Shown here: positions 5,678-5,727 of the stretch, in pieces
Layout: each line of letters opens with the position of its first letter
Position numbering within the stretch: position 1 is the first letter of the stretch
Origin: Kiloniellales bacterium
GTDB lineage: Bacteria > Pseudomonadota > Alphaproteobacteria > Kiloniellales > JAKSBE01
Reading direction: 5' to 3'
Assembly (NCBI GenBank): GCA_030067055.1
Contig: JASJAL010000321.1
Coordinates: 1 to 5,727, forward strand
Length of the DNA: 5,727 bases
The notes under the pieces: generated by a model
Seen by the model: only the letters and a program-made list of their open reading frames with translations
The model's database searches: none
Told to the model about the DNA's origin: nothing
Program-made: the position numbers and the translations under genes

Positions 5678-5689
5678 ACCGGCGCCGGT
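5678..5689. repeat. 12-bp perfect palindrome ACCGGCGCCGGT upstream of the LuxR-type gene
   Basis: It is self-complementary over 12 positions and centred about 48 nt upstream of the regulator start, in the expected promoter/leader region. It could be an operator, perhaps autoregulatory, or a short leader hairpin; in GC-rich DNA it may also be chance. The remaining 5636-5727 segment shows no clear -35/-10 pair. Confidence 0.3.
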
Positions 5690-5727
5690 TTATCGATGGA
5701 CAAGGTCTCCCAGAGCTAGGGTTAACC

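Noticed and set aside
1..5727. CRISPR array, tRNA, rRNA, insertion sequence or phage features
   Set aside because: No spaced repeat array, cloverleaf, transposase-like protein or terminal inverted repeats were seen on either strand.

Overview
The window is GC-rich DNA whose third codon positions are mostly G or C. Its gene content and order point to an alphaproteobacterium, probably Rhodospirillales-like or another sphingolipid-making lineage. This is inferred from the proteins; there is no rRNA or other taxonomic marker. All supported genes lie on the minus strand, so they are transcribed from high to low coordinates.

The main content is a ceramide (sphingolipid long-chain base) biosynthesis cluster. 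In transcription order it holds a fatty-acyl-AMP ligase / acyl-ACP synthetase (aasR-like, 3838 to 2045), an extended SDR that looks like the ketoceramide reductase (cerR-like, 2011 to 1070), a dedicated small acyl carrier protein (acpR-like, 913 to 656), and the 5' two thirds of a serine palmitoyltransferase (spt, from 659, running off the low edge). This is the set and order known from the Caulobacter crescentus ceramide locus. The inferred scheme is: AasR loads a fatty acid onto AcpR; Spt condenses the acyl group with L-serine to 3-ketosphinganine; a bacterial ceramide synthase (bCerS), not in this window, N-acylates it; CerR reduces the 3-keto group. The acpR stop and spt start overlap as ATGA, and aasR and cerR are 33 nt apart. 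cerR and acpR are separated by 156 nt.

Upstream on the same strand lies a complete regulator gene (5635 to 4379). Its product has an N-terminal sensory region, a PAS-like segment and a C-terminal LuxR-type helix-turn-helix. A noncoding region of about 540 nt (3839-4378) separates it from aasR. That region holds two strong stem-loops just after the regulator stop, a 14-bp perfect palindrome, a repeated 10-mer, a hairpin followed by four U on the minus strand (best terminator candidate), and a TGTTACG direct repeat with a 10-bp period next to a possible promoter for the ceramide operon. The 92 nt upstream of the regulator hold a 12-bp palindrome and a purine-rich ribosome binding site.

The pathway itself is described in other bacteria. 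The less explored parts are the linked LuxR-type regulator, the structured intergenic region, and the start-site choices of the ligase and the carrier protein.
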